A stretch of 64,000 nt of DNA from Chloroflexota bacterium (GCA_026713825.1 JAPONS010000080.1:1-64000), one strand, 5' to 3'. Counted from the stretch's first letter, positions 42,743 to 51,887 are shown. Numbers and translations are program-made. Notes: generated by a model from the letters alone, not told the origin.

Positions 42743-43873
42743 CTACCAGAGCTGCTCGGAGGCCAGCCGCGCGCCCTCCGCGAGCGACGCCAGCTTCGCC
42801 CACACGATGCCCGGCTGCACGTTCGGCGCCGTGCTCGCAAACGTGCCGAAGCCGCAGTCCGAGCCTGCGATCACCCGCTCCTTGCCCACCACCTCGGCAT
42901 ACGCGACGATCCGCTGCGCCACCAGCTCCGGGTGCTCGATGAAGTTGGTCGTCGAGTCGATGACCCCGGGGATGACGGCCATGTCGTCCGGCAGCGGCAC
43001 GTCCTTGAAGACCGCCCACTCGTGCGCGTGGCGCGGGTTGGCGCCCTCCATCGAAATAGCCCCGACGTTGGCCTTCAGCACCACCGGCAGGATGTCCCGA
43101 AGCGGCACGTCGCGGTGGTGCGGGCCCTCGTAGTTGCCCCAGCACAGGTGCAGCCGCACCCGGTCCGCCGGGATGCCGCTGATGGCGTGGTTCAGCGCCT
43201 CGACGTTGCCCTCGGCGATCTTGAGGAAGTCGGCGATGTCCAGGTCCGGGAAGCGCATGTGGCGGCTCATCGCCAGGTCCGGACAGTCCAGTTGCAACAC
43301 GAACCCGGCCTCGACGATGGCCTCAAACTCCTGCTTCATCACGTCCGACAGCGTCGCCAGGTACTCCTCCCGCGTCGCGTAGTACTGGTTGCCGAGGAAG
43401 TGCGCGATGACGCCCGGCGACGCCGCCGTCAGGAACCCCTCCTCCGCCGGATTGGCCTCCAGCGCCGAGTTGAAGGTCGCGACGTCCCCCTGCACCGCGT
43501 CGGGGTCCTTCCACGCGACCGGGCCGTTGCACGCGGGCCGCTTCACCCTCGCCGCCAGCGGGACCGAGGCGTCGGGAAAGTCCGCCCAGTCCGCCCGGAC
43601 GTTGACGGTCGCCTCCCCCTCGAAGCCCGTGAGCCGGTCCTTCACGTACGTTGAGTAGCCGATTTTGCCCTGCTCGCCGTCGCTGACCACGTCGACGCCC
43701 GCCTCGACTTGCTTCCGCACCGTCTCCGCCACGGCCTCCCTGACGGCCGCCGCCAGCGCTTCCGGGTCCGTCTCCTCGCCGTCGTCCTTCTTCAGCAGCA
43801 TCTCCGCTAACTCCAGAGGCCGGGGCAGGCTGCCCGTATGCGTCGTCAGGATCCGGTCGACGCTGCGCTTCAT
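42743..43873 (-). CDS. MetE C-terminal-like cobalamin-independent methyltransferase
   Basis: A 376-residue protein equal to the C-terminal catalytic barrel of cobalamin-independent methionine synthase. It starts ILTTHTGSLPRP as is usual for these short forms; zinc ligands are probable in LHLCWGNYEG (His-x-Cys) and the terminal SDCGFGTF Cys. Short MetE-like proteins transfer methyl groups from varied donors to thiols. It begins 8 bp after the stop of an HpaB-type monooxygenase gene, so the two are co-transcribed, which suggests a joint catabolic or demethylation role rather than methionine synthesis. Confidence 0.88.
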   Translation of the reverse strand: MKRSVDRILTTHTGSLPRPLELAEMLLKKDDGEETDPEALAAAVREAVAETVRKQVEAGVDVVSDGEQGKIGYSTYVKDRLTGFEGEATVNVRADWADFPDASVPLAARVKRPACNGPVAWKDPDAVQGDVATFNSALEANPAEEGFLTAASPGVIAHFLGNQYYATREEYLATLSDVMKQEFEAIVEAGFVLQLDCPDLAMSRHMRFPDLDIADFLKIAEGNVEALNHAISGIPADRVRLHLCWGNYEGPHHRDVPLRDILPVVLKANVGAISMEGANPRHAHEWAVFKDVPLPDDMAVIPGVIDSTTNFIEHPELVAQRIVAYAEVVGKERVIAGSDCGFGTFASTAPNVQPGIVWAKLASLAEGARLASEQLW

Positions 43874-43881
43874 GGCTCCCC

Positions 43882-45381
43882 CTAGAGCTGCTCGCCGTGC
43901 GGCAGCGGCTTCGATATCAGCTCCTCGATGCGCTCGATCATTTCGCTCTGGTCGTACGCACGCAGCATGTTCACGCGGTTGCGCGTGGGGTCGCCCGCGT
44001 GCCAGTACTCGTAGATGTCCTGCCGCATGCCGAAGGAGCTGGCGGCCAGCTCATGCGCGATGCGGTAGAGCCGCGACTTGTACTCCACGTCGACGTCCTT
44101 GCCCCTCATGTAAAGGTCCAGGTACTTGCGGATCTCCGGGTTGGCCAGGTCCGCCTCGCTCGGCTGCATGATCATGCCCGAGCCACTGACCTCCCGCATG
44201 AGCTGCACCATCCGTTGCGACGTGAACGCAAACCAGTTCTGCAACGCCGCCGCGCTGCCCGTGGGCTGCGCGCCGTCCTTGATGTACGTGGTCTCCTCCA
44301 CCCCCGCCATGGCGTAGCGCCACAGCTCGCAGTACGAGACCATTTCGCCCAGCTTGGCGCCCACCTCGCGGAAGTCGTACACGCCGATGGCCTTCGCGAT
44401 CATCGTCGTGACGGCCGTCATCAGCTTCATGCGGAAGTGCACTCGGGTCATGTTGGACCAACCGAGCAGGTTCAGCCCTCCCCCAAGTCCGGGCCCAAGG
44501 CCCGCGGGCGGCGGCTCGTAGAGCATGAACACCCGGTCCCACGGCACCAGCACGTTGTCGAAGAAGAGCATCGCGTCCTGCTCGTCGAGGGCGAGGAAGG
44601 GGTGGCCGTAGGTGCCTTGCCACATCCCGACGGGCTCCCGCACCAGCGTCTTCAACCCCGGCGTGCCGCTTGGGATCGAGAACGCCATGTAGAACTTCGG
44701 GTCCGCCCGCCGCGCAAACGTGGCCGACAGCGACACGTAGGTCTCATTCGTCATGTGCGCCGCGGTCGATAGCTGCTTCCCGCCCGTGACGATGATGCCC
44801 TCCTTGGTCTCCTCCACCACGTGCAGCGCCAGGTCCTCCTCCTTGACCGTCCGCCGCTCGTTCTGCGGCTGCAGGCTCCGGTCCACCTGCGGGTCGCCGA
44901 GGGCATGGGTCAGGAAGAGGTCGTTCTCGCGGCAGAGTTGGGTGTAGTTGATGATGTTCTCTCGGAAGTCGCAGTTGGGGTGCTTGATCTGCCCCAGCGC
45001 TTCCCGGCGGTTGTACAGCATCAGGATGTAGGGCGCCAGAATGTCCGGGCCCCTGCCGAGCTGCCCCCAGAGTTGCTCGTTCCACACCTCGCTGTTGCGC
45101 CGCTTCGCACGCGTCTGCTCCAGCGACTCCGGGATCATCCACGAGAGGCTCACGCGGTTGCCCGTGTCTGGCGACTCGTAGGTCATCAGGTCCCGGTACT
45201 CGTCCGTGTGCTGCAGGTCGTAGATCCGGGCCAACTCATTGATCATGGCAGCGAAGGCCGGCTCGGTCGTCACGTCGGCAACCTGCCTCCCGTCGAGGAA
45301 TACCTCGCGCCCGTCCTGCAGGCTCTTGATGTACCGTTCCCCCGTCATTGCGCCTTCTGGTCGTTGCGTGTCCAAAACCAT
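43882..45381 (-). CDS. 4-hydroxyphenylacetate 3-monooxygenase-like (HpaB family) oxygenase
   Basis: A 499-residue FADH2-dependent hydroxylase of the HpaB/HpaH family. The start MTGERYIKSLQDGREVFLDG, the central LTHALGDPQVDRS and the GTYGHPFLALDEQDAMLFFDNVLVPWDRVF region are typical. It hydroxylates phenols, or in relatives dehydrates 4-hydroxybutyryl-CoA, but the iron-sulfur Cys/His set of the latter is not evident. The ATG at 45381 follows aaaggag. It is followed closely by a MetE-C-like gene. A reductase partner is not adjacent. Confidence 0.9.
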   Translation of the reverse strand: MVLDTQRPEGAMTGERYIKSLQDGREVFLDGRQVADVTTEPAFAAMINELARIYDLQHTDEYRDLMTYESPDTGNRVSLSWMIPESLEQTRAKRRNSEVWNEQLWGQLGRGPDILAPYILMLYNRREALGQIKHPNCDFRENIINYTQLCRENDLFLTHALGDPQVDRSLQPQNERRTVKEEDLALHVVEETKEGIIVTGGKQLSTAAHMTNETYVSLSATFARRADPKFYMAFSIPSGTPGLKTLVREPVGMWQGTYGHPFLALDEQDAMLFFDNVLVPWDRVFMLYEPPPAGLGPGLGGGLNLLGWSNMTRVHFRMKLMTAVTTMIAKAIGVYDFREVGAKLGEMVSYCELWRYAMAGVEETTYIKDGAQPTGSAAALQNWFAFTSQRMVQLMREVSGSGMIMQPSEADLANPEIRKYLDLYMRGKDVDVEYKSRLYRIAHELAASSFGMRQDIYEYWHAGDPTRNRVNMLRAYDQSEMIERIEELISKPLPHGEQL

Positions 45382-45571
45382 GGTTTTCTCCTTTGTCTGG
45401 TGCCCGAAAATTGTGCGGCAAGCATACGACAACGCGCAGGTGTTGTCACGGGAGGGGGTGTCTGATTTCGCCCTTCTGCAGGCCCACTGTTTCACCGGAG
45501 CGGGCCGGTGGGTACAATGGGTATGAGACAGGGCTTGGCGGCCGTCGACGACGCGAACAGGGAGCGTGGCA

Positions 45572-45907
45572 ATGAAGGCATTGACCGCTGTGAGTGTGCT
45601 TTCCTCTGCGCGGCTTGCCGCTGCCGTCATGGGGCTTGCAGGCATAGCGGCCGGGATACTGTACGCCTTTGGAGGCGCCCTTTACGACACACTTGTGACC
45701 CTGGACTGGGTCACCTCTGCCGAGTCCGGCACATGGTCCACGCCCGGGCTTGGGTGGGGCACCGTGCTTGCCTTTGGCGCGCTCATCGGCATGCCCCTTA
45801 TCTTCGGCGCCGCGGGGCTCGCCGCCGGCGCCGTCGGCGCGCTCCTGTACAACGTGGCCGCGCGGCGGATCGGCGGCATTGTGCTCCACTTCGACCAGCC
45901 CCGGTAG
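45572..45907 (+). CDS. Small membrane protein, DUF3566-like
   Basis: A 111-residue protein with two transmembrane segments (LAAAVMGLAGIAAGILYAF and GTVLAFGALIGMPLIFGAAGLAAGAVGALLY) and a soluble end (NVAARRIGGIVLHFD) that resembles the end of DUF3566 proteins. The ATG at 45572 follows agggag at 45559-45564. Function unknown. Confidence 0.65.
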   Translation: MKALTAVSVLSSARLAAAVMGLAGIAAGILYAFGGALYDTLVTLDWVTSAESGTWSTPGLGWGTVLAFGALIGMPLIFGAAGLAAGAVGALLYNVAARRIGGIVLHFDQPR

Positions 45908-45998
45908 TTCCCGGCCCGCGCCGAGGTTGTGAGGGGCGAATGAGGAACTTGCGGGTGGTCTGTTACAATGGCAAAAGACTCAATCAATGAGGACAGGA

Positions 45999-46355
45999 AT
46001 GGGCGTTTTTGTCTGGCCACTTCGCTTGGATAGCCTCGACGGTGAGCGGTCGCTGGAAGTCGAGGCGATGGTGGACACCGGGGCATCCTACACGATTGTG
46101 CCCGGGCGCTTGCTGGAGGGTTTGGGAGTGACGCCCATCGACAAGGTTCGGCTCACGCTTGCGGACGGCTCCCAGGTTGAATTCGAGCTCGGCGAGGCAA
46201 TTGCAACCGTAAACGAACGGAGCATCTCCACCCTCGTAGCCTTTGGCGACGACAATGCCCGCTGCCTGCTGGGCGCCTACATCCTTGAGGGGCTGCGCCT
46301 GGCGGTCAACCCGGTTGATGGCAAGCTGGCGCCCGTCACCACCGCTTGGGCGTAG
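45999..46355 (+). CDS. Retropepsin-like aspartyl protease (clan AA)
   Basis: A 118-residue protein homologous to the gene at 17867 and of the same length. The catalytic motif VDTGASYTIVP is intact at residues 25-35; the flap-like LADGSQVEF and the C-terminal LLGAYILEGLRLAVNP are conserved. Probably active as a homodimer; substrate unknown. The ATG at 45999 is preferred over one at 45987 because gagga lies at 45989-45993. Confidence 0.82.
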   Translation: MGVFVWPLRLDSLDGERSLEVEAMVDTGASYTIVPGRLLEGLGVTPIDKVRLTLADGSQVEFELGEAIATVNERSISTLVAFGDDNARCLLGAYILEGLRLAVNPVDGKLAPVTTAWA

Positions 46356-46360
46356 CAACC

Positions 46361-47437
46361 CTACGCGTTCACCTTCGGCAGCACCTCGTTCACCAGCATC
46401 TCCATAGACGCCCGCCACTGCTCCTCCGGCTGCCACTCGTGGCCCATCACCAGCAGCACCCCGAAGCCGCCCACGTACTTGTTCAGCTCGCTCAGCTTCT
46501 CCGCCACTTCGTCCGGCCCCCCGACGATCCACACGTTGTCCGCCATGTACTCCGCGTCGATCTCGCTGTCCGGCATATCGGGGTCCGCCTTCAGCCCGTT
46601 CAGCCCGCGCAGTTTCGGCAGCAGCCGCCGGAAGTAGTCCGTGAAGTCGCGGCCCAGCACCCCGTCGATGGCCTCCCGCCGCGCCTTCTTGCTGTTCTCG
46701 CCCACGTACACCTCGCGCGCGATCCGCCACGTCGAGCGGTCGGCCGTCCGGCCGGTCTCCGCCGCGCCGGTCTCGACGCCGTCCCAGTGCGTCTTGAGGA
46801 TGCGCTGGTGCGCCAGGTTGATGCTCATCGGGATGTAGCCTCGCGCCCCCGCCAGTGTCAGCGTGTCGCTCTTCTCCGAGACCCCCGCCATGCCGATGGG
46901 CGGGTGCGGCTGCTGGTACGGCTTCACGTGGAATCGCAGCGCGATGTCCTCCTGCGGCTCCGGCACGGTGAACCGCCAGTACTTCGACTCGTACAGCCCC
47001 GGCTTCGGGTCGTCCCAGAGCTGCAGCACCAGGTCCACAGCCTCGCGCGTCATCCCCCGGTGCTCGCCCGTCGCCGGCACGAAGCCGAACACGTCGAAGT
47101 CGCCCGGGAACCCGCCGGACCCGACGCCCCAGTGGAAGCGCCCCTTCGCCATGTGGTCGAGCTGCGCCACCCGGTGCGCGATCACAAACGGGTTGTGGTT
47201 CGGCATGCACGTGACGCCCGTGCCGAGCACGATGTTCTCCGTCAGCGGCAGCGCCTGCGCGATGAACAAGTCGGGCGCCGGGATGTTCTCCCACGCCGTC
47301 GTGAAGTGCTCACCAATCCACGCCTCCCGGTACCCCAGCTTGTCGAGCGCGACAATCTGCTCCAGGTCGTCCTCCAGGGTCGCCGTCATGTTCGACCCCG
47401 GCGGGTGCATGGGCATGGTGAAGTACCCGATGTCCAT
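46361..47437 (-). CDS. LLM-class flavin-dependent monooxygenase
   Basis: A 358-residue luciferase-like protein: MDIGYFTMPMHPPG start, REAWIGEHFTTAWENIPAPDL, VLGTGVTCMPNHNPFVIAHRVAQLDHMAKGRF and WGVGSGGFPGDFDVFG. These match the FMN monooxygenases expanded in marine Chloroflexota and alkanal-type luciferases. It would insert oxygen into an organic substrate with reduced FMN from a separate reductase. The ATG at 47437 is preceded by ggaggt on the minus strand. Confidence 0.92.
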   Translation of the reverse strand: MDIGYFTMPMHPPGSNMTATLEDDLEQIVALDKLGYREAWIGEHFTTAWENIPAPDLFIAQALPLTENIVLGTGVTCMPNHNPFVIAHRVAQLDHMAKGRFHWGVGSGGFPGDFDVFGFVPATGEHRGMTREAVDLVLQLWDDPKPGLYESKYWRFTVPEPQEDIALRFHVKPYQQPHPPIGMAGVSEKSDTLTLAGARGYIPMSINLAHQRILKTHWDGVETGAAETGRTADRSTWRIAREVYVGENSKKARREAIDGVLGRDFTDYFRRLLPKLRGLNGLKADPDMPDSEIDAEYMADNVWIVGGPDEVAEKLSELNKYVGGFGVLLVMGHEWQPEEQWRASMEMLVNEVLPKVNA

Positions 47438-47576
47438 CGCGCGTGACCTCCAATTTGCGAGTTCCTGCAAGCCCAGCAAGCGCCAGGGAGCCCGTCCGCC
47501 CTGACCCCCCTCCTCAATCCGACGAAGGGGCCTGTAGAAGCGTCGCCCGAACGGACTCCCCGTACACCCTATCCCT

Positions 47577-47645
47577 CATACCGGCGAATGCCGGTATCCA
47601 GAGGCGGGGTGATGGTCGTAGAGGCGGCCACACGGGTCGCCCACC
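47577..47645. repeat. Family A plus family D repeats
   Basis: Family A palindrome 47577-47602 (taccggcgaatgccggta) followed by a family D copy 47616-47645 (gtagaggcggcc...gggtcgcc), between minus-strand genes. Confidence 0.7.
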
Positions 47646-47653
47646 CCCTTGCC

Positions 47654-48466
47654 CTACGAGGTAAAGAAGTCCAGCACGAGCTTGTTGAACTCGTCCGCCT
47701 TCTCCGTCGGCACCGCGTGCCCGCACTCCAGCACCACCAGCTGCGCGCCGGGGATGTTGGCCGCCGTCGTCTCGCCCATCTCCAGCGCGTTCACCTGGTC
47801 GTCCCTGCCCCAGATGACCAGCGTCGGCGCCTTGATGTGCTTCATGCGCCGCACGGTGTTGTACCGGGGGCGCGTCATCGGGTCGGTCATGTGCTTCATC
47901 ACCTTGGCAAACGCCTCGCCGTGCTCCGGCAGCTCGATCTTCTTGATGAACGTCGCCGCCATCTCCTCCGGGTCCACTGTCCCCTCCGGGTAGCGCCGCG
48001 TCATCTGCTCGCGGATCGCCTCTGGCGCGGGCACCTTGAACTCGACCATGTTCTGCAGCGGCCGCGTCGCCGTCCCGCCGCCCGCCACGTTGACGAGCTT
48101 GTTCACCCGGTCCGGGCTCTCGTACGCCATCAGCGTGACGATCCACCCGCCCATCGAGTGCCCGACGAAGTTCGCCTTGTCGATCTCCAGCACGTCCATG
48201 AACTCCCGCACGTGGTCGACCAAGTACGCGAACGACATCTCCTGGTTGAACACGTCGCCCAGCCCCCAGTTCAGGCAGTCGATGGCGTAGACGTGCAGCT
48301 TCTCAGAGAGCGGCCCCATCGCCAGCGCCCAGTTCTCGCAGCCGCTCACCCAGCCCGCGCCGTGGAGCAGGATGGTGGGGTAGCCCTCACCCGCCTCCCA
48401 GTAGCGCGTCTTGCCGTGGCTCATTTCCAGATACTTTTCCGTCCATACCTTGGACACGGTGGTCAT
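47654..48466 (-). CDS. Alpha/beta hydrolase (meta-cleavage-product hydrolase type)
   Basis: A 270-residue alpha/beta hydrolase. Oxyanion-hole segment LLHGAGWVSGCENW (34-47), nucleophile elbow GHSMGG (Ser104), acid in WGRDDQV and His in CGHAVPTEKADEF make a full catalytic triad. The pattern GAGWVSG..NW is typical of C-C hydrolases acting on ring-cleavage products (MhpC/BphD group), which would suit the ring oxygenases nearby, but esterase function is possible. The frame is open far upstream; the ATG at 48466, five bases after ggagg, is the real start. Confidence 0.9.
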   Translation of the reverse strand: MTTVSKVWTEKYLEMSHGKTRYWEAGEGYPTILLHGAGWVSGCENWALAMGPLSEKLHVYAIDCLNWGLGDVFNQEMSFAYLVDHVREFMDVLEIDKANFVGHSMGGWIVTLMAYESPDRVNKLVNVAGGGTATRPLQNMVEFKVPAPEAIREQMTRRYPEGTVDPEEMAATFIKKIELPEHGEAFAKVMKHMTDPMTRPRYNTVRRMKHIKAPTLVIWGRDDQVNALEMGETTAANIPGAQLVVLECGHAVPTEKADEFNKLVLDFFTS

Positions 48467-48557
48467 AGCATCCTCCAATGATGGTTTCCCATGGTCTTGC
48501 GCCATGATACCCGGACTTGGCGCGACTGCAAACCTACGCCCCGCCTGACACAGCTCG

Positions 48558-48683
48558 CCATACCGGCGAATGCCGGTATCCAGCGGTGGAAGTGTGGCCG
48601 GGCCGTAGCGGGCGGCTACAAGGGCCGCCCGCCCCTCCGTTCGTCCTGAGGGAAATCGAAGCCTGCCCTGAGGCTCTCGAAAT
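48558..48683. repeat. Cluster of families A, D and long-form B
   Basis: Family A 48558-48583, family D 48605-48630 (gtagcgggcggc...gggccgccc), long-form family B 48637-48683. This fills most of the 236-bp gap between DinB-like and hydrolase genes. Confidence 0.75.
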
Positions 48684-48702
48684 GGGGCGAACACGGCGCC
48701 CC

Positions 48703-49242
48703 CTACGCCCCAAACCACCCCTTCCCCGTGATCAACCCCCGCAGGTATTCGATCTGCCCCGTGTGCTTCATCGTGTCCGAGCACACCCCGAGTATCGACC
48801 GCCACTTCGGCCGAAGATCGCCGCGCCCCGGGATGTAGTGCACCATCTCCTCCAGCTGCTCCTGCGACAGCGAGTTCACCCGCTCGATGAACGTCGTGTG
48901 CGCCGCCTCCGTGTACCCCCACAGCAGCTCCGGCGGCGGTCGGAACTCGGCCACCTGCTCCGTCGAGTCGCCGATGCCCGTCCGCTCGGCCGGGATGCCG
49001 AAGCGCTCGCACCAGCCGTCCCGGATCCACACCTGCTCCTCGCCCGTCACCAGGTGCCCCTGCCAGTCCTTCCACCGGTTCATGTGCCACGCCAGCCACG
49101 CGATGTTGTTGGTGTCACCCGTAGGCTGGTGGAACACCTGCTCGTCCGTCAGCCCGTCGACCGCGCGCTTGAGAGACCCGTTGGCGTAGTCCAACAGGAT
49201 CGTCACGAAGTTCTGGATCGTCCCCGCGTTCTCGTCCGCCAT
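48703..49242 (-). CDS. DinB-family putative metalloenzyme
   Basis: A 179-residue four-helix-bundle protein of the DinB/YfiT type. Three His residues that would bind a metal are in LAWHMNRW, EAAHTTF and DTMKHTGQIEYLRG. In this fold many members are thiol-dependent transferases (mycothiol/bacillithiol), but function here is unknown. Confidence 0.82.
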   Translation of the reverse strand: MADENAGTIQNFVTILLDYANGSLKRAVDGLTDEQVFHQPTGDTNNIAWLAWHMNRWKDWQGHLVTGEEQVWIRDGWCERFGIPAERTGIGDSTEQVAEFRPPPELLWGYTEAAHTTFIERVNSLSQEQLEEMVHYIPGRGDLRPKWRSILGVCSDTMKHTGQIEYLRGLITGKGWFGA

Positions 49243-49285
49243 GCCTTCCTCCCACCTGCAGCGGTATAGCCGCAGCCGATGTTAG

Positions 49286-49312
49286 CCGTTCGCCCTGAGC
49301 CTGTCGAAGGGC
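49286..49312. repeat. Dispersed repeat, family B
   Basis: ccgttcgccctgagcctgtcgaagggc, an inverted-repeat-like copy of the family B element, between two minus-strand genes. Confidence 0.75.
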
Positions 49313-49355
49313 GCAGGAAGTAGGGCGGGATTGTCGATACTGACAGCCCGAAGGG

Positions 49356-50579
49356 CTACCCGGCGAGCGTATTGTCGCGTTCGGGGTCTTGGGTGTCCAC
49401 AAGCTCCGCCTGCCCCTCGAACTCCCTGATGCGCAGAACCGCGGAGCGGCGCCAGACCGAGTTCACGATGATGCCCGCCCCCGCTGCCGCCAGCATCACC
49501 GGCACGGTCACCACGCTGCCCAGTCCGCCGATGAAGAACCCGCCGACCGCCGTGAACGAGATCGCAAGGCTGTGCAGGCTCACCGCCCGCCCGCGCATGT
49601 TGGACGGCGCCGCCAGTTGCAGCAGCACCCCCAACGTCAGGTCGTAGACGTTCAGGAAGCCCATCACCGCTCCGGCGAAGAGCACCGCAAACGCCAGCGA
49701 GTAGGGAAGCGCGGGCGAAAGCGCAAATCCGATGAGCGCCAGGCCCGCCAGGAACGCGTAGTAGACGATGATGCGCTGCTTGTTGTGCCGGTCGCCCACC
49801 GCCGCCATCAGCAGCGTCGCCACGAACATGCCGACGCCGACGCCCGCGTTGATGTAGCCCAGGCCAAGGCCACCCGCGTCTAGCACGTTCTTGGCCATCA
49901 CCGGCACCATCACCAGGAAGGAGAATCCCAGAAACTCCATGACTATGCTCACGGTGAACAGCGTCCGCAGCGACGCGTTCGACGACGCGTACTTCAGCCC
50001 GTCGATCGTCTGCCTGATGAGCCGCCCGCCGGTCTCCTCCGTCACGCCCTTGACGCCGATGAGCAGCAGGAAAGGGAGCGAGACAATCAGGCTGCACGCG
50101 ATGAGCGTATACGCGGCCCAGATGCCTACCCAGTCGATCATCGCGCCCGCCAGAATGCTGCCTGCGATCATGACCGGCGTGTTCGCGATGCGCCACAGCG
50201 ACACCCCGTTCACCAGCCGCTCCGGCCCCACCAGGTCGTAGACGAAGCGGTTGGTCGCCGTGAACCGCGTCGCCCGCAGGCAGCCGACGAAGAAGGCCAT
50301 GCCGATGGCCATCCACAGCTCCATGACGTCGAAGTAGACGGCGGCTGCGGCAAACACGGCCAGCGACGCGCCAAGTACGCCCTCGATCAGCAGCACGTCG
50401 CGACGCTGAAAGCGGTCGGCCAGCGCCCCGGCGAACGACGAGAACAGCAGCTGCCCCCCGCCGAGCACAAGCGCGTAGATGCCCACCCAGAACTCGGAGT
50501 CGCCGGAGAGCTCCAGCACCAACCAACCGTGAACGGCCATCCGCACGTTCATGTCCACGGCCGCAAAGGCGCTGTGCAC
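49356..50579 (-). CDS. MFS transporter (EntS/MFS_3-like)
   Basis: A 407-residue 12-helix transporter with ADRFQRRDVLLIEG after the second helix, and the overall form of MFS_3-type exporters of siderophores or drugs. The reported GTG start at 50579 cuts the usual N-terminus: the frame continues upstream with FASFRQPGFKPFY, which looks like real family sequence, but has no ATG/GTG/TTG before a stop. A CTG at 50645, preceded by ggggggc, is a possible true start. See finding. Confidence 0.82.
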   Translation of the reverse strand: MHSAFAAVDMNVRMAVHGWLVLELSGDSEFWVGIYALVLGGGQLLFSSFAGALADRFQRRDVLLIEGVLGASLAVFAAAAVYFDVMELWMAIGMAFFVGCLRATRFTATNRFVYDLVGPERLVNGVSLWRIANTPVMIAGSILAGAMIDWVGIWAAYTLIACSLIVSLPFLLLIGVKGVTEETGGRLIRQTIDGLKYASSNASLRTLFTVSIVMEFLGFSFLVMVPVMAKNVLDAGGLGLGYINAGVGVGMFVATLLMAAVGDRHNKQRIIVYYAFLAGLALIGFALSPALPYSLAFAVLFAGAVMGFLNVYDLTLGVLLQLAAPSNMRGRAVSLHSLAISFTAVGGFFIGGLGSVVTVPVMLAAAGAGIIVNSVWRRSAVLRIREFEGQAELVDTQDPERDNTLAG

Positions 50580-50900
50580 GTAGAAAGGCTTGAAGCCCGG
50601 CTGCCGGAACGAGGCAAATGTTGACTGGTGCGAGAAGAGTCTCAGAAAAGCCCCCCGGTGACACGTCTGCCTTCCATGCTAGCAGAAAACCCGCCACCCC
50701 ACGGGAACGTCATCCCTCCATACCGGCGGAAGCCGGTATCCAGGGGCGGGGAATGCCATCTCCCAGCCGCCGTTGCCCTCCCGCCCTATCTCGCGTCGTT
50801 CCTGCGAAGGCAGAGCCTGCCCCCGCGAAGGCGGGGGAACCCCGACGAACCGCCCACCCCTGCGCCAAGTCACCGCCAACCACAGTCACCCAACCCACCA
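50580..50900. other. 321-bp gap with repeats and possible N-terminal coding sequence
   Basis: 50580-50645 probably encodes the real N-terminus of the MFS gene. 50718-50846 holds family A repeats. Nothing else recognised. Confidence 0.5.
50718..50846. repeat. Family A repeats, including a nested pair
   Basis: A palindrome at 50718-50743 (taccggcggaagccggta) and a composite at 50794-50846, where one copy with arms gttcctgc is interrupted by another with arms cccccgc/gcggggg. Confidence 0.7.
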
Positions 50901-51302
50901 CTATCGCGCGCCACCCCCCGCCGGCCACTTCCCCTCCACCGCGTACGCCTCCTCAGCCCCCGGCCAAGGCGGCATCGTCGCGATGAGAAACGTCAGCGGC
51001 TCCGGCCCCGTGTTGCGAAACTGGAACCCCACCCCCGTCGCGATGTCCACGCACACCCCCGGCCCGACGGCCAGCGTCTCCTCCGACGCCCCGTCGCTCC
51101 GCCACATCTCCCCCGCGCCGCTCAGGAAGTACCAGATCTCCTCGATGGCCCGGTGCGCCACAGCCCCCGACGTCGCTCCCGGCGGCAGCGTAAAATGGTT
51201 CAGCTCCCCCCGCTCCCCCCGCAGTAGGAACCGCACCTCGGACCCGTCCGGCGCCGTCGTGTCGACACCCTCCCCCACCCGCTTGTGCCGCAACTCCGCC
51301 AT
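50901..51302 (-). CDS. Cupin-domain protein
   Basis: A 133-residue single-domain cupin. The double-stranded beta-helix has the pattern LPPGATSGAVAHRAIEEIWYFLSGAGEMW (motif 1) and GPGVCVDIATGVGFQFRNTGPEPLTFL (motif 2); the usual metal His-x-His is reduced to a single His with Glu-Glu, so metal binding is uncertain. Possible roles are sugar or amino-acid derivative conversion or ligand sensing. Confidence 0.85.
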   Translation of the reverse strand: MAELRHKRVGEGVDTTAPDGSEVRFLLRGERGELNHFTLPPGATSGAVAHRAIEEIWYFLSGAGEMWRSDGASEETLAVGPGVCVDIATGVGFQFRNTGPEPLTFLIATMPPWPGAEEAYAVEGKWPAGGGAR

Positions 51303-51340
51303 GACCCGCCTCCCTGACAAAACTGAAACGCCCTAATCCC

Positions 51341-51366
51341 TGTAGAGGCGAACCTCGTGGTCGCCC
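51341..51366. repeat. Dispersed repeat, family D
   Basis: tgtagaggcgaacc...gtggtcgccc, upstream of the cupin gene. Confidence 0.6.
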
Positions 51367-51473
51367 TCGTCTCTGCGTGGACACCAATTCCCAAAACCCT
51401 GACACAAGCCCTTTGCGCGTAACTCTAAGACCCCTCTACCCTCATCCTTGAACACCAAACAAGGAGCGTGAAC

Positions 51474-51887
51474 ATGGTAGACCCATTCAAGAAACTCGAA
51501 AGCGACCTCACCAGCATGGTTCTAACCGCCGCCCAGAGCGCCGAGATCCGGAAGCAGCAGCCCGGTGCCGGTGAGAACAATGAAGGAATCGAGGAGGCCC
51601 AGCCAACCCGTAGGCGGCGAAGGGGGAAGCGCCGTCGCGGCGCCCCGTTGGGCAACCAGAACGCCCGCACGCACGGACTCTATGCCAAGGCATTGACCCG
51701 GGAACAACTTGAGCTCCTCCCGCTGGCCAGGAAGGCCTATTGCCTCTATGAAGAGGTTGCGGTCTGGCGCCTCAAGGTTCTGGACATCTTGGCTGATCGC
51801 AAAGCCGATCCGGAATTCCAGCTGCGTGCCATGCGGGTCCTCGTCCAGCTGGCGCGCACCGACGACCGGATGCGTTTCGGCCCTTAA
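51474..51887 (+). CDS. GAPxGNxNA-motif protein (phage/plasmid-type)
   Basis: A 137-residue basic protein. The middle has RRRRRGKRRRGAPLGNQNA followed by THGLYAK (about residues 45-70): the 'GAP-GNxNA-HG' motif is frequent in phage terminase-small-subunit-like and mobile-element proteins. The C-terminal half is helical. The ATG at 51474 follows aaggag. No other phage genes are adjacent, so this may be a remnant or a domesticated gene. Confidence 0.65.
   Translation: MVDPFKKLESDLTSMVLTAAQSAEIRKQQPGAGENNEGIEEAQPTRRRRRGKRRRGAPLGNQNARTHGLYAKALTREQLELLPLARKAYCLYEEVAVWRLKVLDILADRKADPEFQLRAMRVLVQLARTDDRMRFGP

Noticed and set aside
48467-49099. 211-residue N-terminal extension of the alpha/beta hydrolase
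   Set aside because: It runs antisense to nothing conserved, covers repeats and overlaps the DinB gene; ggagg before the ATG at 48466 decides the start.
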